From: Candidatus Aenigmatarchaeota archaeon
Lineage (GTDB): Archaea; Aenigmatarchaeota; Aenigmatarchaeia; GW2011-AR5
Direction of reading: 5' to 3'
DNA length: 6,736 nt
Assembly: GCA_018304565.1 (NCBI GenBank)
Contig: JAGVVX010000061.1
Coordinates: 1-6,736 of the forward strand
How positions within the stretch are numbered: the stretch's first letter is position 1; every line of letters begins with the position of its first letter. The notes beneath the pieces were generated by a model. The model searched no databases, was not told where the DNA came from, and was given only the letters and a program-made list of their open reading frames with translations. Positions 5,061-6,736 of this stretch are shown piece after piece. Position numbers and translations under genes: made by a program.

Positions 5061-5521
5061 TGGGTATGGAATTGTATCATAAAGGCGTGAGCGGCGTTGT
5101 TGCCGCCGTGCTTCTCATAGCCATTGCTCTTATCCTTATTGTTTCTGTCAGTTCTTGGCTTACAGTACTGACGCAAGATTCAACAACCACTATAACCAAC
5201 TCAACATCCGAATTTGTCAACTGCGCAGCATCAGGCATTGTAATAGAGGACGTCTACATGGATTTCAGCTCTAACCTGTCAAGGGTATCGGTGAGAAACA
5301 CGGGCAGGAATACAGAAAACATCGTATCTGCCCAGCTGCTGAACACAAACGGCCAGGCGGCACCCCTGAATTCTTCATTGCCCAACCTTACCATAGGCGA
5401 CATAAAGTCTGTAGTCTTCAGCATAAACGGCACTATAACAACATGCTCAAACTTCTCGCAGGTGCGCGTCGCTTCTTCGTGTGCAAGCGACACGTATAAG
5501 CAGCGGCCGAACAACTGCTAA
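5057..5521 (+). CDS. Archaeal type IV pilin, second of a coupled pair
   Basis: Counted from ATG 5057 the protein has 154 residues, with Lys-Gly-Val-Ser at 9-12 and a core helix to about residue 36. Starts at 5057 (ATGA overlap with the previous stop), 5060 and 5066 are all possible; the mature pilin is the same for each. Cysteines lie at 56, 130, 142 and 154, again with two gaps of 12, and the last residue is the cysteine itself. Six sequons (48, 73, 105, 110, 124, 132) largely match the positions in the preceding paralog even where the residues between differ. The conserved core includes EDVYMDFSSNLSRVSVRNTG and SAQLLNTNG. Coupling to the upstream pilin suggests the two are made together, perhaps as partners in one filament. 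Confidence 0.85.
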   Translation: MMGMELYHKGVSGVVAAVLLIAIALILIVSVSSWLTVLTQDSTTTITNSTSEFVNCAASGIVIEDVYMDFSSNLSRVSVRNTGRNTENIVSAQLLNTNGQAAPLNSSLPNLTIGDIKSVVFSINGTITTCSNFSQVRVASSCASDTYKQRPNNC

Positions 5522-5523
5522 AC

Positions 5524-5531
5524 TTTATATA
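5524..5531 (+). promoter_or_regulatory. TATA box for the broken pilin pair at 5566 and 6054
   Basis: TTTATATA starting three bases after the stop at 5521. Its centre is about 38 bases before ATG 5566, so a short leader of around ten bases is expected. AGAGG at 5555-5559 then serves as ribosome binding site six bases before ATG 5566. This differs from the leaderless pilins at 4061 and 4611. Confidence 0.65.
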
Positions 5532-5565
5532 CCACTCATGAAGAATAAAAGTATAGAGGCATATG

Positions 5566-6044
5566 ATGAAAGGCATAAGCACGCTGATAGCTGCAGTCCT
5601 GCTCATAGCAGTAACGCTCCTGATTTCTCTTATCGTGAGCACGTCGTTCACATCGCTTGTAAAGACATCGTGAGCACGTCGTTCACATCGCTTGTAAAGA
5701 CCCAAGCATCGACACTGCAGACCCGCACAGGCGAGGCAGTCAACTGCACAAGCTCTGACATAACAATAGAAGCTGTTTACATCGATGCTCTCGCCAACAG
5801 GGCAAGACTGACAGTAAGGAATTCAGGCCAGATAAGGGAGAACATAGTAAGGAGTGTAATGATTAATGACACAGGAAGCACCGCCGCGCCTACAGACACG
5901 TATCCTATAAGTTTAGCCAAAGGAGCCCTTACTACGCTTATATTCGACATTACTACGAATGTTACATGCACAAGTTTCAACCGCGTTGCACTTACGACAG
6001 AATGCACCATTGCAACCTTTGACAGGAACCCAAATAACTGTTAG
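5566..6044 (+). pseudogene. Type IV pilin gene broken by an exact 35-base tandem duplication
   Basis: From ATG 5566 the frame reads Met-Lys-Gly-Ile-Ser-Thr-Leu-Ile-Ala-Ala with a full pilin helix, then stops at TGA 5671-5673 after 35 residues. The segment 5632-5666 is repeated exactly at 5667-5701, and 35 is not a multiple of three. Deleting one copy restores a 147-residue pilin that ends Asn-Asn-Cys. Its cysteines are at 49, 123, 135 and 147 (two gaps of 12), and it carries the conserved AVYIDALANRARLTVRNSGQIRENI segment. The downstream frame is intact to 6044. The gene may be off by slippage, a true pseudogene, or intact in the cell and damaged by assembly at the repeat shared with the next gene. 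The ATG at 5563 is a one-codon-longer alternative start. If functional, it is a close paralog of the pilins at 4611 and 5057 with fewer sequons (48, 89, 120). Confidence 0.8.
5632..5701 (+). repeat. Exact 35-base tandem duplication inside a pilin gene
   Basis: Copy one 5632-5666 and copy two 5667-5701 are identical, each starting ATCGTGAGCACG and ending GTAAAGAC. The duplication encodes the end of the pilin helix (IVSTSFTSLVKT). It shifts the frame and brings a TGA into frame at 5671. Confidence 0.95.
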
Positions 6045-6048
6045 GTGA
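6043..6048 (+). promoter_or_regulatory. Ribosome binding site AGGTGA for the last pilin
   Basis: AGGTGA overlaps the stop codon of the previous gene (TAG 6042-6044) and lies five bases before ATG 6054. It supports ATG 6054 over the in-frame GTG at 6045, which is part of the site. It also indicates that the last two genes share one transcript. Confidence 0.65.
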
Positions 6049-6053
6049 CAACA

Positions 6054-6570
6054 ATGAACACCCCAAATCACCAGAAAGGCATAAGCACGCTGATAGCTGC
6101 AGTCCTGCTCATAGCAGTAACGCTCCTGATTTCTCTTATCGTGAGCACGTCGTTCACATCGCTTGTAAAGACCGTCGTTCACATCGCTTGTAAAGACCCA
6201 GGCATCGACACTACAGACCCGCACAGGCGAGGCAGTCAACTGCACGTCCTCCAGTATAGATATAGAAAGCATCTTTGTTGATTTTACCAAAGGGACTACG
6301 CGTACTGCACAGGTTGTTGTGAGGAATTCAGGCCAGGTCCGGGAGAATATAATATCTGCACATATAATAAACAAAACAGGCGGCACAGGCAACTCTATGA
6401 CGGCTTTTCCACTGGGTGTAGCCAAAGGAGACATTGTAACATTCGAATTTAACTTAAACAATACAGCTGCAAGCGGCGGTGTAAATATCACCTGCACAAA
6501 CTTCGACAGGGTGATAATCACGACAGAATGCACTGTTGTGACGTACTCGAGAACACCTACAAACTGCTAA
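6054..6570 (+). pseudogene. Type IV pilin gene broken by a 25-base tandem duplication
   Basis: The start at 6054 gives Met-Asn-Thr-Pro-Asn-His-Gln-Lys-Gly-Ile-Ser, a longer signal than in most neighbours, then the same helix as the upstream gene. The segment 6148-6172 is repeated at 6173-6197. The 25-base insert throws the frame off until a TGA at 6279-6281, giving a 75-residue truncated product. Removing one copy restores a 163-residue pilin ending Pro-Thr-Asn-Cys. Its cysteines are at 55, 139, 151 and 163 (two gaps of 12), with sequons at 54, 98, 127 and 136. The conserved segment SIFVDFTKG...VVVRNSGQVRENIISAHIIN is intact in the downstream frame. As for its neighbour, the break may be biological or an assembly fault; the intact downstream frame shows it is recent in either case. 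It shares the promoter at 5524. Confidence 0.8.
6148..6197 (+). repeat. Exact 25-base tandem duplication inside a pilin gene
   Basis: Copies at 6148-6172 and 6173-6197 start CGTCGTTCAC and end GTAAAGAC. The unit is the 3' 25 bases of the 35-base unit duplicated in the preceding gene, and it ends at the same homologous base. Confidence 0.95.
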
Positions 6571-6572
6571 AG

Positions 6573-6599
6573 AAGGAGAAAACCCAGGTTTTTCTCCTT
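6573..6599 (+). terminator. Probable terminator hairpin after the last pilin
   Basis: AAGGAGAAAACC pairs with GGTTTTTCTCCTT around a 2-base loop with one bulged T. It starts three bases after the stop at 6570. The T5 run in the 3' arm and the pyrimidine-rich stretch after it fit an archaeal transcript end. Termination itself is inferred. Confidence 0.55.
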
Positions 6600-6668
6600 T
6601 CTAATCCTCATTCCTAATTAAAAAATATTATTCTTTCTTCTAATCCTCATTCCTAATTAAAAATATTA
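6599..6668. repeat. Two direct copies of a 31-32 base A/T-rich repeat
   Basis: The copies at 6599-6630 and 6638-6668 start TTCTAATCCTCATTCC and end AATATTA. They differ only by one A in the A-run and are separated by seven bases (period 39). They lie in noncoding DNA after the last pilin. CAATGAGG at 6672-6679 is complementary to the CCTCATT inside each copy. Confidence 0.8.
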
Positions 6669-6736
6669 CAACAATGAGGAACCGCGATTTTCTCTTTAAA
6701 ATGTTTATGCATAATTAATTCTGGAGGCTAGGCCGG
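6669..6736 (+). promoter_or_regulatory. Possible promoter and ribosome binding site of a gene beyond the window
   Basis: CTCTTTAAAATG (6692-6703) and the palindrome TTATGCATAA (6705-6714) are A/T-rich. GGAGG at 6723-6727 could serve a start codon beyond base 6736. No coding frame is visible here. This is a weak call from base composition and one motif. Confidence 0.25.

Noticed and set aside
5481..5665. Extension of the open frame upstream of the second 35-base copy, giving a 187-residue protein without a pilin start
   Set aside because: The upstream part is the pilin helix of ATG 5566 read in the wrong frame, plus the end of the previous gene. It is open by chance; the true start is the MKGIS in the other frame.
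5632..6197. Programmed frameshifting to read through the breaks
   Set aside because: The frame changes are fully explained by exact duplications; no slippery run or stimulatory structure is evident at the stops.
5913..6533. 206-codon open frame on the - strand
   Set aside because: It lies antisense to two pilin paralogs and varies with their frameshifts; its translation shows no domain and no signal for a start.
1..6736. Archaellum operon (flagellin genes with motor genes)
   Set aside because: The pilins have archaellin-like N-termini in general terms, but no motor, ATPase, platform or accessory archaellum genes occur, and the heads do not resemble archaellins I recognise.

Overview
The window is a locus made almost entirely of archaeal type IV filament subunits, all on the + strand. 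Ten reading frames are recognisable. Each opens with a short hydrophobic stretch of prepilin type, and most begin with the archaeal class III signal Met-Lys-Gly (cut by an archaeal prepilin peptidase of the FlaK/PibD kind). The host is an archaeon. The evidence is the MKG[IV]SPxIA-type N-termini, TATA boxes (TTTATATA) placed about 27-33 bases before several start codons so that transcripts are leaderless or nearly so, AGGTG-type ribosome binding sites elsewhere, and dense N-X-S/T sequons. The lineage cannot be fixed from the sequence. The style of the first four genes recalls DPANN-type genomes, but that is a weak inference.

Layout. Positions 12-3238 hold four dissimilar pilin-like proteins of 147, 413, 208 and 232 residues. 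They are probably minor or accessory filament components. The 413-residue protein carries two prepilin-like starts in one frame. Positions 3329-3763 and 4061-4558 hold two single pilins, each with its own TATA box. Positions 4611-6570 hold four tandem paralogous pilins arranged as two coupled pairs, 4611-5060 with 5057-5521 and 5566-6044 with 6054-6570, each pair with a TATA box in front. All four share a C-terminal cysteine module, C-x11-C-x11-C, ending at or one residue before the C-terminus. A hairpin that may terminate the cluster lies at 6573-6599. No filament ATPase, membrane platform protein or prepilin peptidase is in the window.

The two most unusual features are these. First, the last two pilin genes are each broken at the same place by an exact tandem duplication, of 35 and 25 bases. 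Neither length is a multiple of three, and removing one copy restores a perfect pilin in each case. This is either a phase-variation-like switch or an assembly artefact at a 99-base repeat shared by the two genes. Second, the spacers contain a family of small hairpins (8-base stems, 3-base loops) whose copies differ by compensatory stem changes and, in one pair, by inversion of the core. Four stand in tandem with a 26-28 base period just ahead of the promoter of the pilin at 4061.

How the parts probably work together (inference): the repeated MKG[IV]S proteins would be major or alternative subunits of a glycosylated, disulfide-stabilised surface pilus. The first four proteins would be minor pilins or tip and assembly factors. 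The promoter before each later pilin or pair would allow subunit dosage or choice to vary.
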